Below, in pieces: positions 35,584-46,308 of a stretch of DNA of 64,000 bases. The DNA is from Doryteuthis pealeii. Taxonomy: Eukaryota > Mollusca > Cephalopoda > Myopsida > Loliginidae. Each line of letters starts with the position of its first letter. Within the stretch, counting starts at the first letter, position 1. The position numbers were made by a program, and so were the translations under genes. Location of the stretch: positions 21,707,213-21,771,212 of the forward strand of contig CM042145.1 in NCBI GenBank assembly GCA_023376005.1, read 5' to 3'. The notes under the pieces are model-generated. The model did not search any database. It worked only from the letters and a program-made list of their open reading frames with translations, and was not told the origin of the DNA.

Positions 35584-35587
35584 AACA

Positions 35588-36161
35588 ATTAGTATTAACA
35601 CTTTTAAAGACCGATAAGTGTACTAAACATTTTTTAAGACCTATTAGTATCAACACTTTTTGAGACGATAAGTACTAACATTTTTTAAGACCTATTAGTA
35701 TTTACACTTTTTTGAGACCGATAAGTACTAACATTTTTAAGACTATTAGTATTAACAATTTTTAGACCGATAAGTACTAACATTTTTAGACCTATTAGTA
35801 TAACACTTTTTAAGACCGATAAATTACTAACATTTTAAGACCTATTAGTATTAACACTTTTTAAGACCGATAGTATCTAACATTTTTAAGACCTATTAGT
35901 ATTAACATTTTTTTAAGACCGATAAGTACTAACATTTTTAAGACCTATATAGTATTAACATTTTTAAGACCGATAATATACAAATTTTTTTTAAGAACTA
36001 TAAACACTTTGTAAGACCGAATCGTACTAACATTTTAAGACCGGATTAGTATTAACACTTTTAAAGACCTATTAGTGTTAATATTTTTTAAGACTGATTA
36101 GTATTAAATCTTTTTGAGACCGATTTGTACTACTACTTTTTAAGACCGATTATTACTAACA
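35588..36161. repeat. AT-rich minisatellite of about 50 bp, two alternating half-units
   Basis: Half-units like TAGTATTAACACTTTTTAAG-ACCGAT and AAGTACTAACATTTTTAAG-ACCTAT alternate about eleven times, drifting at both ends. It starts 5 bp after the RTE tail. Confidence 0.93.
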
Positions 36162-36169
36162 CCTAACCA

Positions 36170-36444
36170 CTTTATATATACAAGTGTTCATTTTATATAT
36201 AGAAAGTCAATTTTATATATACAAGTGTTCAATTTATATATAGAAAGTGTTCATACTAAACGGTTATAAAAAGTATTAGAACTAATCGGTCTTATAAACA
36301 TCTACACAAAAATTTGATATGAACACGATTCTCTAACCTTCTTGACACAAAATAACCCTAGCCGGGTTGAAATGTCGTTAAATCAATCAATCAGTGAACC
36401 AATCAATCAAGAACAGTTAACAGATGAACGAAGTGAACCAATAT
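36170..36444. repeat. Short TATATA-CAAGTGTTCA repeats, then unique sequence
   Basis: Four short units at 36170-36255 alternate ACAAGTGTTCA and AGAAAGTGTTCA. The remainder is AT-rich with nothing recognised. Confidence 0.75.
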
Positions 36445-36796
36445 TTTTTATCAGTCACGTTGACGTGAGACTTCTATATAAGTAAAAAGAAGAAAAGGAA
36501 AAAAGAACACAATAAAACAAAACAAAAATAAAGACTATATAACCAAATTAAAAAGACAAAAAACAAAAACAAATTGTAACGGTCGATGAAAAGTGTATAC
36601 TTGTCAACAATGGGATCTGATACCTTTTTATCAGTCACGTTGACGTGGGACTTCTATATAAGTAAAGAGAAGAAAATAACAAATAAAAACACAATAAAAC
36701 AAAACAAAAATAACGACTATATAACCGTATTAAAAACAAAACTAAATCAAGTTGTAACGGTCGATGAAAAGTGTATACTTGTCAACAATGGGATCT
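36445..36796. repeat. Tandem duplication, period 180 bp
   Basis: 36445-36622 and 36625-36796 share TTTTTATCAGTCACGTTGAC, TAACGGTCGATGAAAAGTG and TTGTCAACAATGGGATCT. Confidence 0.92.
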
Positions 36797-37100
36797 AAAA
36801 CAATTTCTGAGTTAAACGAAATGAACTAGAACTAACCGTACTGCTGTTTAGACCAACTTAAGGAAGCAATCGATAAAAAGTATTTGTTTCGAATTAGCTT
36901 TACCATAAAAGGCGTAATATTCCATCAGAATAACGTTAGAATTAATATTTCTTTATTACAGCTTTACTGAGAATGTTTGTTCCTCGTCAGCCGCATTCGT
37001 CCGATATTGCACCTTTGTATTATAATTGGTTCCAGTCTTTACAGGATTACCTTAATGGACATTTTTCTTGAAGATTCCAAAAGACACCCAGAAAAGAGAC

Positions 37101-37370
37101 CATATGACCTTTAGGCACCCCTTTTTGATCTCGATTAAGAAAGGAAATGTTTTTCATTTACACCGTCAATATCCGGTTGTTTTAACAGACAATTTTTAGA
37201 TTTTAAAAAATTATAAAACTAACCCCCAACCCTAACCCCTAATTCTAACCCTAACACCTAACCCTAACTCCTAACCGTAACCCCTAACAAACAACCGGAT
37301 ATTGACGGTGTAAATGAAAAACATGTCCTTTCTTAATCAAGATCAAAAAGGGGTGCCTAAAGGTAATATG
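37101..37370. repeat. Foldback with telomere-like centre
   Basis: Arms 37101-37182 and 37289-37370 are about 82 bp each and nearly identical as inverted repeats (ACCGTCAATATCCGGTTGTT). Between them, 37221-37288 holds degenerate CCCTAA, CCCCTAA and CACCTAA units. 36797-37100 is unassigned. Confidence 0.85.
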
Positions 37371-37491
37371 GTTTCAGAAAAGTTCTTTGCTAAAAGAGGT
37401 AACAGCTGATGGGAAAATCAAATTACGAAGTTGCCAGAAAGATGAACGATGTGGAATAATAAGGTAATTTCTTTGATAATACTAGCAAACA

Positions 37492-38209
37492 AAAGCACCC
37501 TCCGGGCGATGTAAAATAAATTTTTCAAAGATATTGATTGAGGGAGGGGTGTATTAAAAATCCAATGCTAGAGGGTTTGTATCACAAGTAAGCAAAAATC
37601 ATCAAATTTATTAAAGGAGTAAAAAAAGCAAAAAACAATTTGAAATGTAAACTTAGGTCTGTCCCCTCAAATAAAATGTTACGTGCATTTATTAAATATC
37701 AATTGAATAATTATTTTGAATATTTTACACATGAATTTTACACAAAATCGTAGGTATTTATTCATTTTAAACATTTTAGTTAATAACGCTGACACAGCTA
37801 AAACTGCTGAATGAATTGGTTTAATAATAAATTAGGTTTTATTTGTGAAATACATCTTTGTGTTTAATCTTGTTTTGAATTTGAAGCATACCAAAAATAG
37901 TCTGTGTTTGTATGTGTGTATGAGGGGGGCGCTAGGAACCAACTAGGGGGCCAAGGGGGCCAAGGGGGGCGAAAACCTGAAAAAGTTTGGGAACCATTGA
38001 CTTAAAATCTTCCTTTTGTGAAGCGTATGAAATATTTGGTTCTTGATTCGTCAGAAATTTGCTCTTATCCGAATTTTGCCCGCCGAAGAGGTCACGTGTT
38101 ATGTGTAATTTTGACACAAGACTTGGAGCTCTCGAAAGGCAACTCGACTTTGCTTATTCTTGAAGAATCGAAAATTCAGATCATTTGCCCGTCTATCGTT
38201 ATTCAATGA
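37492..38209 (-). mobile_element. Helitron-like element H5, minus strand
   Basis: On the minus strand it starts TC after A (38209) and ends CTAG before T (37495-37492), with an imperfect GCCCGGAGGGTGC hairpin 9 nt before the end. It is the paralogue of 33785-34553, including the hAT-like AATGGTTCCCAAACTTTTTC segment and the same short open frame. No replication protein is encoded. Confidence 0.72.
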
Positions 38210-38289
38210 TTAATAAGTTTTTCACAAAATCATAGGTATTTATTTATTTATTTGTAAACTTTTTAGTTATTTTTTTTTCAGTAGTATGG

Positions 38290-38520
38290 CTAGTTACTGA
38301 AAAAAGCGAGAGCCCTCCTGACTTTCTTCTCATTCCCTTAGACTACCCACCAATAACCCATCCTCGTTTCTCTCCTCCCCCCACCATTTACCTTTTCACT
38401 ATAAAAACAGAATGTACAAGCACTTAAATAAATAAACTTCTGAGGAAGCCTTAACAAATAATGAGGCGAAATATCAATTGAATATAGTCGTTTGTGTTGC
38501 TATATCCACATTTTCCTCTA
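38290..38520 (+). mobile_element. Penelope-like 5' flank fragment
   Basis: Matches the region upstream of the Penelope-like element at 55.2 kb: CTATAAA, an AATGTA stretch, AATAAAC, then a hammerhead-like core and CGAAATAT. It is followed by a (CA)n tract at 38529-38562. No reverse transcriptase is attached. Confidence 0.55.
38440..38471 (+). ncRNA. Hammerhead-like core, Penelope flank
   Basis: CTGAGGA (38440-38446), stem II GCCT/AGGC (38448-38451 and 38464-38467) with a 12-nt loop, then GAAA (38468-38471). One extra A lies before stem II. Stems I and III are weak, so catalytic activity is doubtful. Confidence 0.42.
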
Positions 38521-38527
38521 CTCTCAA

Positions 38528-38567
<40 letters not shown>

Positions 38568-38569
38568 TA

Positions 38570-38817
38570 AAGGTTAAAGTCATGGGAAATGGACTTGTCG
38601 CCCCGAGTTCAAATCCTGAATGTGGTAATTGCATTTCACTTAGCGCTAATACCCTGGGAAAGGTATGAATCCTACACTCCCCCCAGCTATGGATAAATAG
38701 TAGGGCAGACTGGACTCTTTAACTTTGGTTAGGCAACCGGTCTAGGAGAAGGAAAACTCTGTTAAACTCCGCTTAAGAAATTGACCTCGTGTCACATCCT
38801 GCTCGTGCGGAGGGGTT

Positions 38818-38821
<4 letters not shown>
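38570..38821 (+). repeat. SINE family A, forward, with AT tail
   Basis: Near-complete: CGAGTTCAAATCCTGAATG B-box region, the GCTATGGATAAATAGTAGGG body, and TCCTGCTCGTGCGGAGGGG end. It runs directly into (AT)n(GT)n at 38822-38880, which serves as its variable 3' tail. Confidence 0.85.
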
Positions 38822-38880
<59 letters not shown>

Positions 38881-38962
38881 AATTAATTCTTAAAATTTCA
38901 TATCCTCTTAAATTTACGATCAGTCTAGTATTACCAATAAAGCAAATATAACACTTAACCTC

Positions 38963-39235
38963 TTAGTATTATTAGTGTTATTCGGACTATTGTCCCCATC
39001 TTCATTGTTATTTGTACAACGTTTCGGCCGATATACCCTCCGGCCTTCTTCAGGTATTTCTTGTCGGACTCGGGAACCTTCTCGGACTCGGGAACCTTCT
39101 TTTCGAACTCGGGAACTTTCTTGTCGTATTCGGGAGCCATCACGGAACTTTGAACCGGAGGGTATATCGGCCGAAACGTTGTACAAATAACAATGAAGAT
39201 GGGGACAATAGTCCGAATAACACAAATAATACTAA
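38963..39235. repeat. Palindrome, 81-bp arms, with hammerhead-like core
   Basis: 38963-39043 and 39155-39235 are inverted repeats with about one mismatch. On the minus strand the left arm reads CTGAAGA, then GGCCG...CGGCC, then GAAAC, ending near 39018. The spacer holds three to four TCGGACTCGGGAACCTT-like units. On the minus strand it also forms an open frame with repeated KKVPE(S/F)E words. A related piece without the second arm is at 53330-53495. Confidence 0.8.
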
Positions 39236-39790
39236 TCTTCAAGCCTCATCTCAAACATTCAGAGAAATAGTACTCAACCTCTTATATTTTACGTTTTATT
39301 TCATTTATTTGTCTATTCTGTAAATGATTTCATTTTTTTTTAAACTAAGAATAATTTATAAACTAAAATGTTTCTCTAATCATTTATCATTTTAAATTTG
39401 AATAAATAACCAATATTCTTTTTAATTGATAATTAATAATAGTTTATTTTCAAAAAATTCAGTTGACTTTTATTATCTCTAATTTTAAATATAACCTAAA
39501 TTACATCTAAACCGGAAATGGAACAGACAGGATTGGCTACAATAGTCGTTCTAATCATTTCTTAACAGAATTTTATTATGGTAAAATATCCGTTAATCCT
39601 AGTTTGTTTCAATTTTCAATTTCTCAACATTTTTACATGTATTAATTGCAGGTTATTTCCTATAACTCCAACCTAAAAAGGGGAACCACTCTGAATGAAT
39701 TTTATCTGTTAATTCATCTACCATTATTTTCCCATTAAACTAACCCTAATCCTAACCCCTAACCATATTTTACAAAATAGATTTACGCCA
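39236..39790. other. Unassigned, AT-rich
   Basis: Includes one short telomere-like CTAACCCTAATCCTAACCCC at 39738-39757. No gene is recognised. Confidence 0.4.
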
Positions 39791-39796
39791 CGATTG

Positions 39797-40450
39797 AAAA
39801 AAAAATCAGGGACTTATCCGATTTTAATGAAATTTTCAGTGTTGATTTATCAATGAATGAATTCTATAATGCATTATTTATTTTATTTCAAACCTGATTT
39901 TTAAGGTCATATAATTTTGCCCCCACCCCTTATTTTTAGGACGCAAAATATCGGTGGGGTTTTATAAAGGGGAAACTAATTACAGTATAAATAAAAAGAC
40001 AAAAAACTGAAAGTGTGAATAGAAGAAAACAATGTTTTTTCTGTGTTTTTAGACCAAAAAGACAGACATTTCATTTAAAAGTTATTAATTCTTCTGTAAT
40101 GAGTGGATTTATTATTTTGTGTTATTGATTTCTAAGAAGAAATTGTTATAAGCCATAAAATCCTAAATAATATTTTTTAGTTCGTATATACATAAAAAGC
40201 GGGCATGTTTGCAATATATTTGAGTAAAATTGACCGAAAATAATTGTATAAAATAGGCACTGCCAATTTGTTCACTCATTTTCATTTTAAAAACGAATTA
40301 AAATTAATTAAATCGATTATTTATGGTCAAAAAGTAGTAACATAATGAGCATCAGTAAAAAAAAAAGAAAAAAAAAGGAAAATAATATTACATATGTAAT
40401 TTATTTTTAATAAATTTTAAACTATTATTTTCTGTCAATTTTTCTCAAAT
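39797..40450. repeat. Family E arm and X segment
   Basis: 39797-39935 is an E arm (ATCAGGGACTTATCC, TTTCAGTGTTGAT). 40291-40445 matches 23645-23815. Their order is reversed relative to 23.6-24 kb, so these may be two parts of one non-autonomous element or two families. Confidence 0.55.
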
Positions 40451-40554
40451 ATATCGTAAACATGGTCGCTGTTTTTATGTATATCCCCAAAATGTATTTT
40501 ATTTTTAGGCTTATAACAGTTTCTTCTTAGAAATCAAAAACAAAAAACAAAAAA

Positions 40555-40557
<3 letters not shown>

Positions 40558-40593
<36 letters not shown>

Positions 40594-40835
40594 CGTGGAC
40601 ATGGATTCAGCAGTGCTTGGTTACTGAGCTTCTCGTCTATGCGATTATTCAAACCGAGTAAACTCTTGGGAAAGGTATGCATCCAACTGTTCCCCCTCCG
40701 GTTATGGGTAACTAGAAGGTCAGGCTGTGCTCTTTAAACTTATTTAGACAACCAGACTAGGAAGAGGAAAACTCTAAATTTAAACCTGTTAAATTGGCCT
40801 TGTGTCACATCCTACTCGTACGGAGGGTTGGTTAA
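40558..40835 (+). repeat. SINE family A body with a variant head
   Basis: After (AT)n at 40558-40588, a head with GTGCTTGGTTACTGAGC and ATTCAAACCGAG replaces the usual one. The body (GTTATGGGTAACTAGAAGG) and end (TCCTACTCGTACGGAGGG) are family A. An AT tail follows. Confidence 0.7.
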
Positions 40836-40868
40836 TATATATATATATATTGATAATATAGTTCACTA

Positions 40869-41510
40869 TCTATATATAATGGAGATAGACTGCATTTTTT
40901 GTCTGAAGCCGAAACTATATTACTACTCAAGTCACAATTCCTTTAATTATTTACGTCAAATTCTCCATGATTTCATTCTTTTAAACCTTCAGTTATTAAT
41001 AAAAATTGTTTTACATTATTAATACTGTTGATCATATCTACGTACTAATAACATGCAATTGTATTTATATATACAACAAAATAGCGATTTACAGTTTGAA
41101 CGAGAAGGCTAATTTGCATATTGATATTTAAAATTTTATTTTAATAAATATGTGCTTGGTATTATTGATTTCTAATTGTTTGGTTTTATCTTAAGAAATA
41201 TAAACAAAAATCTCGTAGATAAATCTTAAAAGAAATTTATTTACAAGAAGAAATAACTGTAATATTATCCTTTACTTCCTATTTTAACTAAATAGTTAAA
41301 TTAGGAAAATTTACCAATGAAACAGGGGAGTAAGGGAAAATGATGGAATAGTTAGTTTCAAAGTTGTTCTATTTTTCGATTATACCCCCTCTGTTGCAGA
41401 TCTTTTTATCTGCATTCTTAGTCAGTTTCATTAGCCTTTCTAATTTAATATGATATTTTATTATATTAAAACTTAAATACTTGCACCCGGAGGGTGCATA
41501 TATTTGCTAG
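40869..41510 (+). mobile_element. Non-autonomous Helitron-like element H3
   Basis: Begins TCTATATATAATGG after A, ends TTTGCTAG before T, with the perfect hairpin GCACCC-GGA-GGGTGC near 41483-41497. It is collinear with H2 at 21225-21875 over its whole length with moderate divergence. No protein is encoded. Confidence 0.8.
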
Positions 41511-41674
41511 TATTTATAAGTAAAGATTCCTCAATATAATTAATATAGCATATATATATCTAAGGGTAACGTTGACATTAAGTCAAATGTGTTTTGTATC
41601 TGACAGTTTCTGACCAATGCGATTTTCAAACCAAGTTTTTCATTTGAAAATGGCATAGGCGAGAAACTGTCAGT

Positions 41675-41725
<51 letters not shown>
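41511..41725. repeat. tRNA-like head fragment and (AT)n
   Basis: 41518-41640 matches 6531-6660 (GACATTAAGTCAA, CTGACCAATGCGATTTTCAA). An AT tract covers 41680-41720. Confidence 0.6.
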
Positions 41726-41726
<1 letters not shown>

Positions 41727-41857
41727 AGTTAAACCTAATGAGTCAGATATACCTACTAACAGTTTCGCATAGTAGCTCTTCAGGGCAAAGATCATTGCCC
41801 TGAAGAGCTACTATGCGAAACTGTTAGTAAGTATATCTGACTCATTAGGTTTAACTT
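41726..41857. repeat. Near-perfect palindrome, 63-bp arms, 6-nt spacer
   Basis: 41726-41788 and 41795-41857 are inverted repeats with a single mismatch. Each arm includes CTGAAGA-GCTACTATGC-GAAAC, a hammerhead-like core, at 41800-41820 on the plus strand and 41783-41763 on the minus strand. Stem II would be only two base pairs. Confidence 0.9.
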
Positions 41858-42128
41858 TATTATTTGCTCTTCTTAGGTATTGAGCACTCTTTACTTTTTA
41901 GCTTTAGATAACTCTGGCGGTTTATATATATATCTTTCATATATATATAATTTTGTTCTTTTGGTCAAGTATTATAGTATCAACCGATTATTTTCATTTG
42001 GTACGACTATCTTGCTCTTTTTTTCAATTTGTTTTCCCCAAGTGATGTTTAGTAGTATATTTTTACAATCAAACTATTTGCCGGTTTTTTTATTACCCCA
42101 AGAGTTTACCAACAAGTTTGGTATATTA

Positions 42129-42170
<42 letters not shown>

Positions 42171-42379
42171 AACCCATATCTGTGCATATAAATAAGGAGA
42201 AGGAGAAATGATAATATGTCTGTGGTGTGCGCGTCTGTATGTTGTGTGTGTACATGTATGTTTGTGTGTTTGTGCATGCGTACGTGTTTTTCCGTGCTTG
42301 TGTGTGTGTGTGTGTGTGTGAGTGTGCGCGCGTCTGTGTGTGTGAGGGTGTGTGTGAGGGTGTGGGTATGTGAACGTCA
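41858..42379. repeat. AT-rich spacer, (AT)n and (TG)n
   Basis: Unique AT-rich sequence to 42131, (AT)n at 42132-42168, then TG-rich sequence with CG interruptions from about 42216 to 42365. Confidence 0.75.
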
Positions 42380-42800
42380 TATGGGGACCAGTCTGTCCAC
42401 ATTTGTTCTTGGGCTTCTGCAGCCGTAACCCCAGAAGATTTGCCGTTGGTCCTCATGCTCAGAGAACGACTAACGCAGCAGCCATTCAACTAGTTCGCCT
42501 ACCTTTTGCCGCCGGCGTATAACGCCATGACTGTCCGTTACCAACAAGTATAGTTCCTTTCCCTTCAATTCTAAGCCGACGAATGAGACGCATTCGTTGC
42601 CTTGTCGTTTGCTCCCAAGCCCCCAAGGCACACGAGTATTGATTGATTTTCCGTGAGTGTCGTCCAATCGCCAAGATTCTTCCATCTCCAATCGTAGCGG
42701 CTCCTCCGCTTTGCCGCAGGATGGCGCCAATATTGCTGCTCGGGGCGCCACCAGCTCTTTACGTCTTTCACAAGATGCGTTGCTTTTAGATTCACACAGC
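42380..42800 (-). other. GC-richer island with overlapping open frames
   Basis: The only GC-rich non-repetitive stretch in this part. On the minus strand a frame from 42751 to 42470 reads through ordinary residues (EMEESWRLDDTHGKSINTR, FVGLELKGKELYLLVTDSHG) to a TAG stop. No domain, splice frame or homologue is recognised; an exon remnant is possible. Confidence 0.25.
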
Positions 42801-42832
42801 TTTTTCTCATCTTATACTGACTGGATTCAGAG

Positions 42833-43106
42833 CTTTCTTTTCTTTTTTTTTTTTCATTTCTTTCTTTCTTTTTTCTTTCTTATTTTTTTCTTTTTCCGTC
42901 CGTTCTTTCTTTCTTTCTTTCTATCTGATTTTCACTCTTTCTTTCTTTCTTTCTATTTAATTTTTTATTACTGTGCATTTTTAAAAAAACTTCATTTAAC
43001 GTTACGTTTAAGACCCCTCCCTCTATCTTGCTTACTTTCTCGATTTCTTATGTCTATATATGCAATTACTTATTCCGGTTCAATCCATTTGTTCTTTTTT
43101 TCACCC

Positions 43107-43137
<31 letters not shown>

Positions 43138-44060
43138 GTTTGATTATTTTATTTCTTTGCATTTTTTCAAACTTCCTTTAACGTTAAGTTTACCCCCCCC
43201 CCTCTATCTTGCTTACTTTCTTGATTTTTTGTCTTTATATATAATTCTTTCTTTCTGTTCTATCAATTTGTTCTTTGCATTCTTTCTTCTTCTTTCTTTC
43301 TTTCTTTCTTCTATCAATTTGTTTTCCTTTCTTTCTTTCCTTTCTTCTTTCTTTCTTTCGTTCTTCTTTCTTTCTTTCGTTCTATCAATTTGTTCTTCTT
43401 TTCACGCTCTCTTTTTCTTTCTTTTTCTTTCTTTTTCCTTTCTTTCTTTCTTTCTTTTCTTTCTTCTTTCTTTCTGTTTTCAATTTGTTCTTCTTTTCAA
43501 GCTCTCTTTTTTCTTTCTTCTTCTTTCTTTTCTTTCTTCTTTCCTTTCTTTCTTTCTTCTTTCTTTCTTTTGTCTTCTTCCGGTTCTATCAATTTTTTCC
43601 TTTCTTTCTTTTCCTTTCTTCCTTTCTTTCTTTCGTCTTTCTTTCTTCCGTTCTATCAATTTGTTCTTCTTTTTCACGCTCTCTTTTTTTCTTACTTCTT
43701 TTTCTTTTTACTTTCTTCCTTCCTTCTTTCTTCTTTTCTTTCTTTCTCTTTCTTTCTATCAATGCTCTTCTTTTCAAGCTCACTTTTTTCTTTCTTTTTT
43801 TCTTTCTTTCTTTCTCTTTTTTTCTTTCTTTCTGTTCTATCAATTTGTTCTTCTTTTCACGCTCTCTTTTTTTCTTTTCTTTCTTTTCTTTCTTTTTTTC
43901 CAAATTTCTCATTTCTTTTTCCTCATATCTTTCTCCACTTAAAACTCTTTCTCCATTTCTTCACTGATTCAATTACTTTCCCTTTCTCTTATTATTTTCT
44001 TCCTTAATTTTTCTCTCTTTCTTTTTTATTCTCTTTCCTATTTGTTTTTTTTATTCTTCC
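42833..44060. repeat. (TTTC)n array with CTATCAATTTGTTCTTC
   Basis: TTTC runs interrupted by TTCTATCAATTTGTTCTT and CACGCTCTC every 80-100 bp. The long Phe/Ser/Leu-rich frames are artefacts. 44061-44499 is mostly unassigned, with a short CTAACTCTAACCCTAACC at 44284-44301. Confidence 0.92.
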
Positions 44061-44499
44061 CATCAATTATAATCGTCTCCTGAATTCTTCTCCTACATCT
44101 AATCTTTTCTCTTCATTCTACAAAATTCTTCGATTTTCCAATATTCCTCTTCAAGTCCCAATTCCAAGACGTTTCACTTCATTCCTGATAAAGTTTCTCT
44201 CCCCACCATCTGAAATTCATGTTTCTTTTTTTTATCCAATTTCGTACAGCGTTTTTCTACTTCTTCTTCTTTTTCTCTCTGTCCCTAACTCTAACCCTAA
44301 CCTCGTTAATTCGTTTCCCGAAACATTTTCAATAAATACTCTTTGACGCAAATCCCTGCAAAGTGCTTTTCCCTTTTTACTTACTTGCTCATTTCCATAG
44401 AACACATTTTTCGCAGTTTTCCCAGGAAGAAAAAAAAGCAAAAAAAATAAAAATAAAAATAAAAATAAAAACAAATAAATGAATAAAATAAAACAAAAT

Positions 44500-45225
44500 A
44501 ACGTTAGTATTTTTAAAATACACATTCTACCATAATTCATTAGGATTAAAAAAAACACTCAAAAAATGAATAAAATAATCAAATAAAACAAAAAACGTTA
44601 GTATTTTTAAAATACACATTCTACATAATTCATTAGGAATTCAAAATAACGTTAGTATTTTTAAAATACACATTCTACATAATTCATTAGGAATTCAAAA
44701 TAACGTTAGTATTTTTTAAAATACACATTCTACATAATTCATTAGGAATTCAAAATAACGTTAGTATTTTTAAAATACACATTCTACATAATTCGTTAGG
44801 CATTCAAAATAACGTTAGTATTTTTAAAATACACATTCTTACATAATTCATTAGGAATTCAAAATAACGTTAGTATTTTTAAATACACATTCTACATAAT
44901 TCGTTAGGAATTCAAAATAACGTTAGTATTTTTAAAATACCCATTCTACATAATTCTTTGGAATTCAAAATAACGTTAGTATTTTTAAAATACCCATTCT
45001 ACATAATTCATTAGGAATTCAAAATAACGTTAGTATTTTTAAAATACACATTCTACCTATAATTCATTAGGAATTCAAAATAACGTTAGTATTTTTAAAA
45101 TACACATTCTACCTATAATTCATTAGGAATTCAAAATAACGTTAGTATTTTTAAAATACCCATTCTACATAATTCATTAGGAATTCAAAATAGCGTTAGT
45201 ATTTTTAAAATACACATTCTACAAA
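44500..45225. repeat. 54-bp satellite, about 13 units
   Basis: Unit: AACGTTAGTATTTTTAAAAT, then ACACATTCTACATAATTCAT, then TAGGAATTCAAAAT. Period is 54 bp from about 44597; the first unit is separated by an A-rich insert. Each unit carries GAATTC. 45226-45530 is unassigned. Confidence 0.95.
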
Positions 45226-45529
45226 AAAAACAACAAAACAAACATTGATTTCTAATTAGAGATATTTATGTCATGTTGTTTGTTTTATTCCAATATATAT
45301 ATATATATTATTTAATTCAAATATATAAATATAAACCCGATTGATTTTTCATCAGTCAGAGTCTCTAACCCCTCGACCATTTGCACCTACCAGTAAGGAT
45401 CGACTTTTTAACTGATAAAATACATACGTAGGTTTATATGTTCAGGTCAGGTTAATTCCATGTTAAATCATCCAGGCCCTGTCACCCAGCCACATCAATT
45501 TTTCTCAAATTTACGTTTTTGACACACAT

Positions 45530-45530
<1 letters not shown>

Positions 45531-45598
<68 letters not shown>
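45531..45598. repeat. (AT)n(GT)n microsatellite
   Basis: AT run followed by GT run. Confidence 0.95.
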
Positions 45599-45600
<2 letters not shown>

Positions 45601-45751
45601 CAATCATACCTTGACTTACGAGGGTAATTCGTTTTGCCGTAATTCAATTTCTCGTATATCAAACCAATTTTTCACATTGAAATAACATAAATGCCATTAA
45701 TCCGTTCCAGTCCCCCCCCCCCGCCCAAATAAAACTCAAGATAGAATGCAA

Positions 45752-46157
45752 TCTATACATATATAAAGGGCAGTTGTGTGTATATGTATGTCCGGAGAAA
45801 CTTCGAAAATAAAACAATTAAAGACAAAGTAAATATATATATACACATTAAATATCACCAGGGCTTGGTTTTTGAGCAAAAATAATAGAGATTTGATTTA
45901 TATTCGTGAAGATGATTAAAAAATAAAACTTAAATGATAATAGCATGGATAGTTTTTTGTATTTAATGTTGTAAATAGTAGATATTAATTTTTCTTTTCA
46001 GAGTGGCTGGATCAACGCAAGGTCCATTTTTTTTACATAGGGATTTAAATGGGGCATCCCACGAGGATTCAACTCACAATTCAGTAATACTGGATCTGCG
46101 GGACTAACTTTTAAAAAATCTCCCTCTACCCAGGCGACGCCGGGTAGCCGTTGCTAG
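45752..46157 (+). mobile_element. Non-autonomous Helitron-like element H6
   Basis: Starts TCTATACATATATAAAGGGC after A, ends TTGCTAG before T. A compound hairpin ACCC-A-GGCG-A-CGCC-GGGT lies 8-9 nt upstream of CTAG. The same type occurs at 53781-54212 in reverse, and its 3' end at 59874-59941. No protein is encoded. Confidence 0.8.
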
Positions 46158-46308
46158 TAAATTATATGGTGTAATATGTTTTAATGTTTTTATTTTTTAT
46201 CGATAATATTTTTATTTCGCGTTACAAATTTAGAAAAATGATTAAAACCGAAATGGAGATTATATAGAAAAATAGACACGTGTTGAAATTCTGAAATGAT
46301 GTAAAGTA
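46158..46308. other. Unassigned short spacer
   Basis: AT-rich, nothing recognised. Confidence 0.4.

Noticed and set aside
44500..45225. Direct repeats resembling a CRISPR array
   Set aside because: Units are contiguous 54-bp satellite repeats without variable spacers.
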